Below, piece after piece: positions 8,807-18,537 of a stretch of DNA of 64,000 bases (position 1 is the stretch's first letter; every line of letters begins with the position of its first letter). Position numbers and translations under genes: made by a program. Under the pieces are notes generated by a model. It was given only the letters and a program-made list of their open reading frames with translations. It ran no database searches and was not told the DNA's origin. This stretch comes from DATFVA01 sp963711455. GTDB taxonomy: Bacteria > Bacteroidota > Ignavibacteria > Ignavibacteriales > Ignavibacteriaceae. Where the stretch lies: contig CAVQEH010000006.1 in assembly GCA_963711455.1 (NCBI GenBank), forward strand, positions 62,001 to 126,000, given 5' to 3'.

Positions 8807-10061
8807 ATGTCTAAACTAACAAAAGACGAAGTTCATCCTAAAATAATTGAAGCGCTGCTTGGTGCAGATTCGGATATTACTGTTGATGATGCGCTTGAAA
8901 ATGAAATGATATTAAATATGGGACCGCAGCATCCTGCGACGCATGGTGTGCTTCGCGTCCTGTTGAGACTTGACGGTGAAACTGTTATAGCGAGTGTTCC
9001 CGAACTTGGATATCTCCACAGGGGTTACGAAAAGATGGCGGAGAACATGAGCTATTATGAATTTATTCCTCACACAGACCGTCTCGATTACCTTTCTCCA
9101 ATGGCTAATAACGTTGCCTGGGTTTTGGCAGTTGAAAAGTTAGCAGGAATTGAAGCTCCGCCGAGAGCTCAATATATCAGGATGATGGTTGCAGAACTTG
9201 CACGTATTGCTTCTCATTTAGTTGCAATCGGTTCCCTTGCAATGGATGTTGGCGCATTAACTGTTTTTCTCTGGACTTTACGTGAAAGAGAAAAAATTCT
9301 TGATGTATGGGATATACTTTGCGGTGCAAGGTTTACAAACAGTTACACAAGAATTGGTGGGGTTGCCAACGATGCTCAGCCGGAAGCCCTGGCAAAAGCA
9401 AAATGGTTTATCGATCAGTTTGATGAAAATCTTGATGAGTGCGAAAGATTTAATAAATACTAACAGGATTTTTATTGAACGGCTCGATGGTGCAGGCGTA
9501 ATTTCCGGTGAAGATGCAATTGAATTGGGTATGACGGGACCAAGCTTAAGAGGGAGCGGAGTTGAATACGATATTCGCAGAAATTCTCCTTATCTATGCT
9601 ATAATGATATGGATTTTAAAGTAGTTACTTTTCCGGACGGCGATTCGCTTGCGAGATATTTTGTACGTGCTGATGAAGCAAGAGAAAGTGCTAAAATAGT
9701 AAGACAGATTTTAGATAAAATGCCAAAAGGTGAAGTACTTCTTAATCAGCCTAAAAAAGTTCTTCCTCATAAAACTGAAATTTACACAAAGATGGAAGAG
9801 CTTATTCACGATTTTATGATAGTTAATTTCGGAATCAATCCACCCGAAGGAGATATTTATCACTCAATTGAAGGTTCGAAAGGTGAACTCGGATTTTATC
9901 TTGTCAGCAAAGGTGAAGGTCGCCCCTGGAGATGTAAAATCCGCAGTCCTTCGATGGTAAATCTCCAATCATTGCCGCACCTGATAAAAGGACAAATGAT
10001 ATCGGATGTTGTTGCAATTATCGGCAGCCTTGATCCGATTATGGGTGAAGCGGATAAGTAA
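8807..10061 (+). CDS. nuoD: NADH-quinone oxidoreductase subunit D (frameshifted in this sequence)
   Basis: NuoD is the 49 kDa subunit that forms the quinone pocket with NuoB. The first part has MGPQHPATHGVLRVLLRLDG and ELGYLHRGYEKMAE; the second part has RIFIERLDGAGVISGEDAIE and ends GSLDPIMGEADK. The frame breaks at 9449-9451: TTT should be TT for the protein to read ECERLINTNRIF, and with the extra T it stops at 9463. Everything else is intact and of normal length (about 417 residues after correction), and the neighbouring subunits are undamaged. A one-base homopolymer error is the likeliest cause. Truncation at residue 218 would disable complex I. Confidence 0.93.
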
Positions 10062-10070
10062 GGAACTAAA

Positions 10071-10553
10071 ATGGACTTCAAATTCACAGAAGAAAATCTT
10101 CAGAAAATAGACGGGATACTTAAGAAGTATCCACTTAAAAAACCTGCAGTTATGCCGGTGTTATATCTTGCTCAGGAACAAAACGGTTTCATTTCTAATG
10201 AAGTTATAAAGGAAGTAGCAAAAATTCTTGAGATGACTCCTGAGGAAGTCTTGGGAGTTGTTACTTTTTATACAATGTACCACCAGGAACAGATGGGTAA
10301 ATACCATATACAGGTTTGTACAAATGTAAGCTGTATGCTTCGCGGCGGTTATGAGCTTTATGAAAATGTTAAAGAAAAACTGGGAATTGATAATATGCAG
10401 GTAACAGAAGATAAAGTTTTTTCTCTTGAAGAAGTTGAATGTATGGGTTCCTGCGGTACTGCTCCAATGATTGCAGTAAATGAAGATTACTATGAGAATC
10501 TTACTAAAGAAAAAGTTGATGAAATATTGGATTCACTAAAGAATAAAAATTGA
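10071..10553 (+). CDS. nuoE: NADH-quinone oxidoreductase subunit E
   Basis: This 160-residue thioredoxin-like [2Fe-2S] subunit is part of the NADH-dehydrogenase module. Cluster N1a ligands are visible as CTNVSCMLRGG and, about 40 residues later, ECMGSCGTAPMIAVNEDYYE. The N-terminal part (YPLKKPAVMPVLYLAQEQNG) is typical of the family. It is followed directly by nuoF with no gap, as usual for the E-F flavoprotein pair. Confidence 0.96.
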   Translation: MDFKFTEENLQKIDGILKKYPLKKPAVMPVLYLAQEQNGFISNEVIKEVAKILEMTPEEVLGVVTFYTMYHQEQMGKYHIQVCTNVSCMLRGGYELYENVKEKLGIDNMQVTEDKVFSLEEVECMGSCGTAPMIAVNEDYYENLTKEKVDEILDSLKNKN

Positions 10554-11876
10554 ATGGAAAAAATAGTTCTTCCCGATATAAAGGATCTTCACTTAATTGA
10601 TGTTTATATTCAGCACGGTGGTTATGGTTCTGCAAAAAAAGCTTTTAGCCAGTCGACGGATGATATAATCGACCAGGTTAAAAAATCAGGATTAAGAGGC
10701 AGAGGTGGTGCTGCATTCGCAACCGGTTTGAAGTGGAGCTTTATGCCGAAGACTACAGATAAGCCGAAATATTTATGCGTCAACGGCGATGAAAGTGAAC
10801 CCGGTTCATTTAAGGACAGGCAGGTTTTTGAATTTAATCCTCATCAATTAATTGAAGGAATATTAATTACAAGTTACGCAATCGGTGCAAAGATTACTTA
10901 TATATATATACGCGGGGAATACCATAAGTGGATAAAACTTATGCAGAAAGCAATTGATGATGCTTATGAAAAAGGCTTTGTCGGTGAGAAGATGAAAGAA
11001 ACTTTTGGCACTGACTTTTCCTGTGAAATTTATATTCATAAAGGAGCCGGTGCTTATATCTGCGGCGAAGAATCTTCGCTAATGAATTCAATAGAAGGGA
11101 AGAGAGGTTATCCAAGAGTGAAACCGCCTTTTCCTGCACAGTTTGGTTTGTGGGGTTGTCCAACAACAATTAATAATGTTGAAACTATTACAAATGTTCC
11201 TCCGATTATTGATAAAGGATGGGAATGGTTTTCAAAAATTGGTGAACCCAAACATCCCGGCACAATACTTTACGGGTTAAGCGGACACATTAATAAACCC
11301 GGAGTTTACGAGCTTCCTTCAGGCACATTGCTTACCGATTTGATTTATAAATACGGCGGCGGTGTTCCCGGAGATAAAAAAGTTTTATGTGTAATTCCCG
11401 GTGGTTCCTCAATGCCGCCAATCAGAGGTGATCAGATTGAAGGTGTAAAAATGGATGCGGAATCTTTAAAGACAGTTGGTTCCGCAATTGGTACCGGTGG
11501 CGTTATGGTGATGGATGAAGATACAGATCTTGTTAAAGTTCTGGCAAGGATTGCTAAATTTTATTACCACGAAAGCTGCGGGCAATGCACTCCCTGCCGT
11601 GAAGGTACGGGATGGATGCTGAAAATTCTAAACAGGATTTTAAAAGGTGAAGGCTCTAAATCCGATATCGATCTTTTAATTTCCGTTGCTAATAATATTG
11701 AAGGAAACACAATCTGTGCACTTGGTGAAGCCGCTGCCTGGCCTGTCAAATATATGGTTATGAGATTCAGGGATTATTTTGAAGCAAGAGTAAAAGATGA
11801 AATTGATTTGCCGGTTGCCAACAAGGTTCATTCGATGAGGCATACTGCAATTCCACTCGCAAATGTAAAAAATTAG
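10554..11876 (+). CDS. nuoF: NADH-quinone oxidoreductase subunit F
   Basis: This 440-residue flavoprotein subunit binds NADH and FMN and carries the [4Fe-4S] cluster N3. GLRGRGGAAFATGLKWSFMP is the NADH/FMN glycine-rich loop, GDESEPGSFKDR lies in the FMN site, and ESCGQCTPCREGTGWM with a later cysteine in TICALGEAA provides the cluster ligands. The ATG directly follows the nuoE stop. The operon ends here: the next gene is an unrelated secreted protein with its own promoter, so nuoG-N must be elsewhere. Confidence 0.97.
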   Translation: MEKIVLPDIKDLHLIDVYIQHGGYGSAKKAFSQSTDDIIDQVKKSGLRGRGGAAFATGLKWSFMPKTTDKPKYLCVNGDESEPGSFKDRQVFEFNPHQLIEGILITSYAIGAKITYIYIRGEYHKWIKLMQKAIDDAYEKGFVGEKMKETFGTDFSCEIYIHKGAGAYICGEESSLMNSIEGKRGYPRVKPPFPAQFGLWGCPTTINNVETITNVPPIIDKGWEWFSKIGEPKHPGTILYGLSGHINKPGVYELPSGTLLTDLIYKYGGGVPGDKKVLCVIPGGSSMPPIRGDQIEGVKMDAESLKTVGSAIGTGGVMVMDEDTDLVKVLARIAKFYYHESCGQCTPCREGTGWMLKILNRILKGEGSKSDIDLLISVANNIEGNTICALGEAAAWPVKYMVMRFRDYFEARVKDEIDLPVANKVHSMRHTAIPLANVKN

Positions 11877-11930
11877 AAATTCGTCTGCTTAAATTTTCTA
11901 ATTTTCTACTCTTTCCTGATCATCTACAAA

Positions 11931-11961
11931 TTGATTATTAACTTTTATCTCATTAACTTTG
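11931..11961 (+). promoter_or_regulatory. Promoter of the T9SS-sorted protein gene
   Basis: TTG at 11931-11933 and TAACTTTG at 11954-11961 are separated by exactly 20 bases, a full match to the motif seen elsewhere in the window. An AT-rich inverted repeat (about 11868-11916) around the nuoF stop may end the nuo transcript just before it. Confidence 0.6.
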
Positions 11962-11987
11962 AAGCAACTTAACAGGAGGAGTTAAAA

Positions 11988-14105
11988 ATGTTGTGGGATA
12001 AAAAAACTCTTCTTCTCTTTTTCCTATCGGTAATATTTTCAAGCCATATTTTCTCACAGGTTCTATATTGGCAAAAACTGTGTGATTTTGATTATGTATT
12101 TGATGTAAAAATTAATTCTTCAGGAGATATTTTCATTTGCAGTCAGAATGTGGATGGAGTTATTAGATCTACAGATGACGGAGTTAACTGGGAAATTTTA
12201 AATTTGCCGAATTCTTTTAGAAAATTGGAAATAAATGAAGCTAATGAAATCTTTGCTGCTACAAACTTAGCAGGAGGCATTTTCAAATCGACAGATAACG
12301 GGGATACATGGACTAATGTATATTCGCCTCTTGGTGCCTACAGGTCTTTTATCATTAATAGTGAAGGTTATATTTTCGGAGGAAATATTAATGGATTACT
12401 GATGAAATCATTTGATGATGGCCTGTCCTGGAGTATTGATACAGTTACTAACGTTTCAATTAATACAATTGTATCTTGTAATAATGGTGAAATATTTCTA
12501 GGTACAGAAGGGAAAGGAATATTTAAATCGACTGATTATGGCACTACCTGGGAACGAATTATAAATCAAAATATTTCAAATTATGTGAGAAGCATGACTG
12601 TGAATGATAGTGATTACCTTCTTGCTACAAACTATGATGGAATCAGTATTTCAACTGATTATGGAACAGAATGGTCTTATCGTAACACCATAACTTCTAC
12701 TTCTTTAGGTGAGCTTGCTTTGGATTCAGTAGGAAATATTTTTTTAGGTAATGCTGGATTATTTGATAATAGATTGTATAAATCTGAAGATTTTGGCTTT
12801 ACCTGGAACTATCTTGGGAAGTCATCAACAATCTACAAGATATTAATAATAAAAAATAAGATATTTTTAGCTACTTCAGATGGATTATACAGCTTTGATC
12901 CAAATACAGGCCCATATATTGGGGAGAACTACTTACCATTACATGCAGGGAATAGGTGGCAATTTCTTGATTTTCAGGACAATACTGGATTATACAGTTA
13001 TAGCTTATATGAAATCAATATAACAAGAGATTCTCTAATTAATGCAAATCAATATTTCCTATGGGGTAATAAATGGATAAGGTATTGTGATAGTACAAAA
13101 TTAATTACTATCTGGGATAATGAATCTGAAAAGTTATATATGAATTTTAATTTACCAGAAGATTCGGTCTTTACACAATTTGATGGATATATTTATCGCG
13201 ATGTAGTTATCAAAGAAAGAGATAACAATATATTTCTGTCAAAAGGATTTTATTTTGATACTGTAACAACTGGGAATAACTGGGAAATCAAAACATTTGC
13301 TGAAAACATTGGTTTTTATTATTTAGAAAATGGATGGCATGCTATTACACATTTTTATAGTGTTTCAACCTGTGATTTAATGATGGCAATACTTTATGAT
13401 TCACTTGGCAATCAAATTCTATTTACAGGCCATTATAAACCATTATTTATCTTAGACCCAATACTATCAATAAATCAATCAAATTTTGAATTAAGCTTTA
13501 AGGTTGACCATTATTATTCACATTTTTTCGATCCTGGTGTACCGTTTAACGGCCTAAATTTTATTGACAGTGTTTTGATGTACAGATATTATGCTAATAG
13601 AGATTCAATAATCAACCTTGATCCAATTATTCCGTATAATGATATAACAAATGGTCAAAGTCCTAATTATTCAGTGGATTTTGAATTAGATACGACTCTA
13701 ATGAAAAATGGCTTCAATTTTTATTATAGATTTTATGCTAAGGATAAAGGAATAATTCCAGAATGTAGCTATTCCCCGTATTCAGGCTATTACGAATGTG
13801 TTTGGGAATTTCCAAGTGCAATTTCAGAAAATGAAAAATCTTTTTCATATACCTTAGAACAAAATTTTCCCAATCCTTTTAATCCTAATACCACTATTGC
13901 TTATACTATATCAAAAAGTGGCAGGGTAATATTAGATATCTTTGATGTGCTTGGCAGAAAATTAAAAACTCTGGTTAATGAATTTGAAAACAGAGGTAGC
14001 CATACGATTAATTTTGATGCTTCAGAATATTCAAGTGGAATATATTTTTACACATTAAAATCAGGCGAATTTGTTCAAACGAGAAAAATGATTTTATTGA
14101 GATAA
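11988..14105 (+). CDS. Secreted beta-propeller-like protein with T9SS-type C-terminal sorting domain
   Basis: The protein has 705 residues. A signal peptide ends near SSHIFSQ. Residues 30-310 contain repeated blocks of the form 'gifkStDnGdtW', about six times, as in sialidase/sortilin-like or Ycf48-like propellers. A central segment has no recognised domain. The last 80 residues form a sorting domain: LEQNFPNPFNPNTTIAYTIS, then DVLGRKLKTLVNE and a final basic KMILLR strand, characteristic of Ignavibacteria/Bacteroidota Por secretion. This indicates export to the surface or medium. AGGAGGAGTT lies before the ATG. The function and the ligand of the propeller are unknown. The gene has its own promoter and terminator. 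Confidence 0.85.
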   Translation: MLWDKKTLLLFFLSVIFSSHIFSQVLYWQKLCDFDYVFDVKINSSGDIFICSQNVDGVIRSTDDGVNWEILNLPNSFRKLEINEANEIFAATNLAGGIFKSTDNGDTWTNVYSPLGAYRSFIINSEGYIFGGNINGLLMKSFDDGLSWSIDTVTNVSINTIVSCNNGEIFLGTEGKGIFKSTDYGTTWERIINQNISNYVRSMTVNDSDYLLATNYDGISISTDYGTEWSYRNTITSTSLGELALDSVGNIFLGNAGLFDNRLYKSEDFGFTWNYLGKSSTIYKILIIKNKIFLATSDGLYSFDPNTGPYIGENYLPLHAGNRWQFLDFQDNTGLYSYSLYEINITRDSLINANQYFLWGNKWIRYCDSTKLITIWDNESEKLYMNFNLPEDSVFTQFDGYIYRDVVIKERDNNIFLSKGFYFDTVTTGNNWEIKTFAENIGFYYLENGWHAITHFYSVSTCDLMMAILYDSLGNQILFTGHYKPLFILDPILSINQSNFELSFKVDHYYSHFFDPGVPFNGLNFIDSVLMYRYYANRDSIINLDPIIPYNDITNGQSPNYSVDFELDTTLMKNGFNFYYRFYAKDKGIIPECSYSPYSGYYECVWEFPSAISENEKSFSYTLEQNFPNPFNPNTTIAYTISKSGRVILDIFDVLGRKLKTLVNEFENRGSHTINFDASEYSSGIYFYTLKSGEFVQTRKMILLR

Positions 14106-14109
14106 AGAT

Positions 14110-14129
14110 CCCTCTTCGGTTGAAGAGGG
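14110..14129 (+). terminator. Terminator between the convergent T9SS protein and ferritin genes
   Basis: CCCTCTTC (14110-14117) pairs with GAAGAGGG (14122-14129) around a GGTT loop, followed by TTTAATAAAAT. It starts four bases after the stop codon of the plus-strand gene. Confidence 0.85.
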
Positions 14130-14148
14130 TTTAATAAAATAATTTAAA

Positions 14149-14643
14149 TCACCCCGCAGCTCTCATTCCAAGTTCTCTGTCAAGAAAGAATAAACCACTT
14201 TTGTTATCTCCTACTAATTTAATTTTATCAAGAATATTAGTTACAGTGGCTTCCTCTTCAACCTGTTCAGTTACAAACCACTGCAGGAATGTATTGGTTG
14301 CATGATCTTTTTCCATTGCTGAAAGTTCAACAAGTTTATCAATCGCTGTGGTTACTTTTTGTTCATGCTTTAAAGTCTCGGAAAAGACTTCTACAGCGTC
14401 TTTCCATTCACTCTTGGGAGCATCGATTTTCATCAAATTTACTCTTCCGTTTCTTTGATTTATATAAGTATAAAATTTCATAGCGTGTCCGTATTCTTCG
14501 CCTGACTGGACTTTCATCCATTGAGCGAATCCATTATAGTTTTCTGATTCAAAGTAAGCAGCCATTGACAGGTAGAGGTAGGAAGAGGACATTTCAAAAT
14601 TCATCTGTGCATTTAATGCTTTTTGGATTTTATCATTTAACAT
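14149..14643 (-). CDS. ftnA: Ferritin (non-haem, FtnA type)
   Basis: This 164-residue iron-storage ferritin oxidises Fe(II) and stores it as a mineral inside a 24-mer shell. Ferroxidase-site residues are visible: Glu in NFEMSSSYLYLSM, Glu-x-x-His in EEYGHAMKFYTYINQR, a Glu in LKHEQKVTTAI, and the Glu/Gln cluster in WFVTEQVEEEAT. It lacks the BfrA haem-binding methionine pattern and the short length of Dps. It stands alone, convergent with the T9SS protein gene. No Fur box that I would defend is visible upstream. Confidence 0.95.
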   Translation of the reverse strand: MLNDKIQKALNAQMNFEMSSSYLYLSMAAYFESENYNGFAQWMKVQSGEEYGHAMKFYTYINQRNGRVNLMKIDAPKSEWKDAVEVFSETLKHEQKVTTAIDKLVELSAMEKDHATNTFLQWFVTEQVEEEATVTNILDKIKLVGDNKSGLFFLDRELGMRAAG

Positions 14644-14690
14644 AAGATTCCTCGGTGATTATTAATTTAAGTTATTTTGATAGTAATGCA

Positions 14691-14721
14691 TAAATCTAAG
14701 AAAATTAAGAAGGACAACAAA
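14691..14721 (-). promoter_or_regulatory. Promoter of the ferritin gene
   Basis: On the minus strand TTTG (14721-14718) is followed after 19 bases by TAGATTTA (14698-14691), one base off TAnnTTTG. The leader would be about 40 bases. Confidence 0.45.
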
Positions 14722-14872
14722 CTTTAATTTAACTTTTCCAAATAATGAAAAATTTGCTTAATTGTAACAATTACATCAGGTTATATTCCTGATAATAACA
14801 TTTTCCTATTAATAAAACTCCAATTGCTATTTCCACTTATTTCTTACCTTTTAATTCGGAATTCAAATATTT

Positions 14873-14880
14873 ATATTTGC
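14873..14880 (+). promoter_or_regulatory. -7 element upstream of the UvrD-like helicase gene
   Basis: TATATTTG is an exact TAnnTTTG match 24 bases before the proposed ATG. The matching -33 position holds TTT rather than TTG, so the site is weaker than the others. It overlaps the alternative TTG start at 14877, which argues for the later start. Confidence 0.4.
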
Positions 14881-14903
14881 GTCTTAAAAATCAGAATGGT
14901 TGT

Positions 14904-17087
14904 ATGGTAAATTTGAAAGAATTAAATAAAGAACAAAAATTAGCTGTCGAATATGATGGCGGTCCGCAGATGATTGTTGCTGGTGCTGGTTCCGGTAAAA
15001 CCAGGGTTTTAACATATAAAATTGCTTATTTAATTGACAAGGGTTATGCGCCCGATTCTATACTTGCATTAACTTTTACAAATAAAGCTGCAAACGAAAT
15101 GAAGGATAGAATTAAGGAACTTATAGGGAATAAAGCAGATGCTTTATGGATGGGTACGTTTCATTCTATCTTCGCAAGGATTCTTAGGATTGAATCCAAA
15201 CATATTAATTATGATTATAATTTTTCAATATATGATGCCGAGGATTCGCTTTCGCTTGTGCAGAATGTTCTTTCCTATCTGAATATTGAAATCGAATCTC
15301 TAAGTCCTAATTCTATAAAGCATAGAATAAGTTTTATGAAAAACCATATGGTAATGCCTGAGGAATTCCGGAAGAAACATAAGGGGGAATTTATTGAAGA
15401 AAAAATAGCAGATGTTTATGATGAATATCAGAAGCGACTTGTAGCTAACAATGCCATGGATTTTGAAGATTTACTTCTTAAACCTATTGAATTGTTTAAT
15501 CAGAATGCCCGGATTTTAGCTAAGTATAAAAAGAAATTTGAGTATTTACTTGTTGATGAATTCCAGGATACAAACAAAGCTCAGTACGAACTTATTAAGC
15601 TCCTCGTTTCAAAAGATGGTAAGATTGCTGTTGTAGGTGATGATGCACAAAGTATTTATAGCTGGCGCGGTGCTAATCTTGGTAATATGCAGGATTTCCA
15701 CAAGGATTTTCCAAAGCATAAAATCTTTAAGCTCGAACAGAACTATCGTTCAACAAAAATAATTCTTGCTGCTGCCGATTCAGTAATTAAAAATAATAAA
15801 GAGCAGTTGATTAAAACTTTATGGACAGAAAATAATGATGGGGAGCGTTTAACTCTTGTAAAATGTGCCGATGAGAAAGATGAAGCCTTCCAGATTGCAA
15901 AATATATTAAGCAGGAAATTTCAAAGAAGAAATTATCATTAAATGATTTCGGAATTTTATACAGGACAAATGCCCAGTCACGTGCTCTTGAGGATATATT
16001 CAGACGGGAAAAAATTCCATATACCATAGTCGGGGGCATTGAATTTTATAAAAGAAAAGAAGTAAAAGACGTTGTGGCTTATCTTAGGGTGCTTGCCAAT
16101 CAGGATGATGAAGAAAGTCTGCTTCGCATAATGAATTTCCCACAGAGAGGCATAGGCAGCACTACTATTAAAAGAATGATTAGCTTTGCTCGTAAGCATG
16201 ATATTTCTTTATTTGATACAATGACACGTGTATTTGAGGTTATTGATATTAAAGAAAGAATTCAGAAAAATGTAAAAGGTTTTAAAATTCTTCTTGATAA
16301 ATACATTATCCTTAAGGATAAATTATCTGTCGGTGAATTAACACGTGCACTTATTGATGAGCTTGGGGTTTTGAGAATGTTCAAAGAAGAAAATACTCCG
16401 GAATCCAAAGCGAGATGGGAAAATATTAATGAACTTTTATCAGCATTAAGTGAATTTTCAAATTCAAATAAAGATGCAAAGCTTGAACAATATCTCGAAG
16501 ATGTCTCTCTTATTGCTGATATTGATATGTATGAAGATGAAAAAAATGTTGTCACTATGATGACAATACATAGTGCCAAAGGACTTGAATTTCCTATCGT
16601 ATTTGTATCAGGTTGTGAAGAAGATATTTTCCCGCTTTCAAATCGTTTCAGCTCTGATGCGACAGTTGAAGAAGAGAGAAGGTTATTTTATGTCGCCGTA
16701 ACAAGGGCAAAACAAAAGGTCTACCTTTCTCATGCACGTTCGCGCTACCGTTTTGGTGAAGTAGCTTACCAGAGTCGTTCAAGATTTATTGATGAACTTG
16801 AGCCAACAACAGTTACAGAAGTAAACGGAGGTATCGGTAGAAAATCTGCAAATCGAAAATCAAAGAAAGAAATGTACTATGAATACTTTGAGAATGTGGA
16901 TTATGAGGATTTCAACCAGGATAACAGATCTCTGAAACCCGGAAGCAAAGTGATGCATGATAAATTCGGGCTAGGACGTGTTACACAGGTTACAGGTTCG
17001 GGTGATATGCAGAAAGCTACTGTGATTTTTGAAGGGAACAATGTTAAACAGTTAATGTTAAAATTTGCTAAACTGAAAGTATTATAA
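14904..17087 (+). CDS. uvrD: UvrD/PcrA-type superfamily 1 DNA helicase
   Basis: The protein is a 3'-5' DNA helicase for excision repair and replication conflicts, about 727 residues from the ATG at 14904. Walker A is AGAGSGKTRVL, motif Ia ALTFTNKAANEMK, Walker B DEFQDTN, motif III GDDAQSIYSWRGA, motif IV EQNYRST, and motif VI VAVTRAKQKVYLSHAR. The C-terminal 55 residues (GSKVMHDKFGLGRVTQVTG) form the Tudor-like domain typical of PcrA/UvrD, which binds RNA polymerase. A TTG at 14877 would add nine residues, but it overlaps the predicted -7 element. It is followed after 35 bases by the phosphofructokinase gene. Confidence 0.95.
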   Translation: MVNLKELNKEQKLAVEYDGGPQMIVAGAGSGKTRVLTYKIAYLIDKGYAPDSILALTFTNKAANEMKDRIKELIGNKADALWMGTFHSIFARILRIESKHINYDYNFSIYDAEDSLSLVQNVLSYLNIEIESLSPNSIKHRISFMKNHMVMPEEFRKKHKGEFIEEKIADVYDEYQKRLVANNAMDFEDLLLKPIELFNQNARILAKYKKKFEYLLVDEFQDTNKAQYELIKLLVSKDGKIAVVGDDAQSIYSWRGANLGNMQDFHKDFPKHKIFKLEQNYRSTKIILAAADSVIKNNKEQLIKTLWTENNDGERLTLVKCADEKDEAFQIAKYIKQEISKKKLSLNDFGILYRTNAQSRALEDIFRREKIPYTIVGGIEFYKRKEVKDVVAYLRVLANQDDEESLLRIMNFPQRGIGSTTIKRMISFARKHDISLFDTMTRVFEVIDIKERIQKNVKGFKILLDKYIILKDKLSVGELTRALIDELGVLRMFKEENTPESKARWENINELLSALSEFSNSNKDAKLEQYLEDVSLIADIDMYEDEKNVVTMMTIHSAKGLEFPIVFVSGCEEDIFPLSNRFSSDATVEEERRLFYVAVTRAKQKVYLSHARSRYRFGEVAYQSRSRFIDELEPTTVTEVNGGIGRKSANRKSKKEMYYEYFENVDYEDFNQDNRSLKPGSKVMHDKFGLGRVTQVTGSGDMQKATVIFEGNNVKQLMLKFAKLKVL

Positions 17088-17122
17088 TATTAAGATGCGG
17101 ATTATGGAAGGAGAAGGAAAAG

Positions 17123-18508
17123 ATGACAATCGCCCCTAAAAAACTGGCTGTATTGGTTGGAGGAGGTCCTGCTCCCGGTATTAATAGTGTTATCGGGGCA
17201 GCAACTATCAGGGCGGGGTTAGAAGGTATTGAAGTACTTGGAATCAGAGATGGATTCAAATGGTTAATGCAAGGTGAGATTTCCCGTGTTAAAAATTTAA
17301 CAATTCAGAATGTAAGCCGGATACATTTCAGGGGAGGATCTTATATAGGAATTTCGAGAGCTAATCCTACAAAGGAAAAAAAGCATCTCGAAAATACAGT
17401 TACTTCACTGTTAAGATTAAACGTAGATAAACTTATTACAATCGGCGGTGATGATACTGCTTATAGTGCACTAAAAGTTGATGAGATGGCTGCCGGAAGA
17501 ATTAAAGTTGTTCATGTTCCTAAGACTATTGATAATGATCTCGATCTTCCTCATGGTATCCCAACTTTCGGTTTTCAAACAGCAAGGCATATTGGAGTTG
17601 AAGTTGTTAAAAACCTGATGGTTGATGCTCAGACAACTTCACGCTGGTACTTTGTTGTTTCCATGGGAAGAAAAGCCGGTCATCTTGCGCTTGGTATTGG
17701 CAAAGCGGCGGGTGCTACTTTAACAGTAATACCTGAAGAATTTCCCGGACCGTCAATCAAGGTTTCTCATATAGTCGATGTGCTGGTTGGAGCAATAATA
17801 AAAAGAATGAGCTATGGTAAATCAGATGGTGTTGCTATTCTCGCTGAAGGACTGGTTGAACATCTCGGGCAAAATGACCTCCAGGCTTTTGTCGATATTG
17901 AAAGAGATGCTCATGATAATATAAGGATTGCAGAAATTAATTTTGGTGAGATTCTGAAATACAGAGTTCAGGAAAGACTGAAAAAATTTAACCTGAAAAC
18001 CACAATAGTTGCTAAGAATATTGGTTATGAACTCCGTTGTGCAGATCCGATTCCATTTGATATGGAATATACAAGAGATCTTGGTTTTTCAGCAGCACAA
18101 TTTATTTTGAGTGGTGGATCAGGTGCTATGGTTTCTATTCAGAATGGTCATTTTGTACCTCTTTATTTTAAGGATATGCTTGACCCTGTTACTAATAAAA
18201 CCCGTGTCAGAATGGTAGACCCGGCTTCAGAATCATTTTACATTGCCCGCAGGTATATGCTAAGGCTTAACCAGGCAGATTTTGAAGATCCTCACGAACT
18301 TGCAAAATATGCCGCAACGTGCGGTATATCCTTAGAAGAATTCAAAGAGCAATTTTATTATTTAATAGAAAATGACAGGCTTTATAAGAATATCGAAAAC
18401 GGAAAATTTAGTCTTGTTTCTACCGAAACTAATAAAGCATTTATACCGCAGAAAAAAGAAAATGGTGACCAGGAGGAATTAAACGGAATTATTCCTCATA
18501 AAATTTAA
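17123..18508 (+). CDS. pfp: 6-phosphofructokinase, pyrophosphate-dependent type
   Basis: This 461-residue enzyme interconverts fructose 6-phosphate and fructose 1,6-bisphosphate. The phosphate-donor loop reads IGGDDT (residues 107-112) and the later loop VPKTIDNDLDLPHG (Lys134). An Asp in the second position of that loop and a Lys in PKTIDND are the residues known to switch specificity from ATP to PPi in this family; ATP enzymes have GGDGS/T and PGTIDND. MGRKAGHLALGIGKAAGAT and EGLVEHL match group-III PFKs. A reversible PPi enzyme would serve both glycolysis and gluconeogenesis. It may share a transcript with the helicase gene and ends in a terminator facing the NSS unit. Confidence 0.9.
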   Translation: MTIAPKKLAVLVGGGPAPGINSVIGAATIRAGLEGIEVLGIRDGFKWLMQGEISRVKNLTIQNVSRIHFRGGSYIGISRANPTKEKKHLENTVTSLLRLNVDKLITIGGDDTAYSALKVDEMAAGRIKVVHVPKTIDNDLDLPHGIPTFGFQTARHIGVEVVKNLMVDAQTTSRWYFVVSMGRKAGHLALGIGKAAGATLTVIPEEFPGPSIKVSHIVDVLVGAIIKRMSYGKSDGVAILAEGLVEHLGQNDLQAFVDIERDAHDNIRIAEINFGEILKYRVQERLKKFNLKTTIVAKNIGYELRCADPIPFDMEYTRDLGFSAAQFILSGGSGAMVSIQNGHFVPLYFKDMLDPVTNKTRVRMVDPASESFYIARRYMLRLNQADFEDPHELAKYAATCGISLEEFKEQFYYLIENDRLYKNIENGKFSLVSTETNKAFIPQKKENGDQEELNGIIPHKI

Positions 18509-18531
18509 GAGATGAATTTATTTCATCTCTT
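18507..18531 (+). terminator. Bidirectional terminator between pfp and the metS/NSS unit
   Basis: AAGAGATGAA (18507-18516) pairs with TTCATCTCTT (18522-18531) around TTTAT. The left arm overlaps the pfp stop codon and the right arm ends six bases from the stop of the convergent small ORF. Confidence 0.75.
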
Positions 18532-18537
18532 TAGAAT

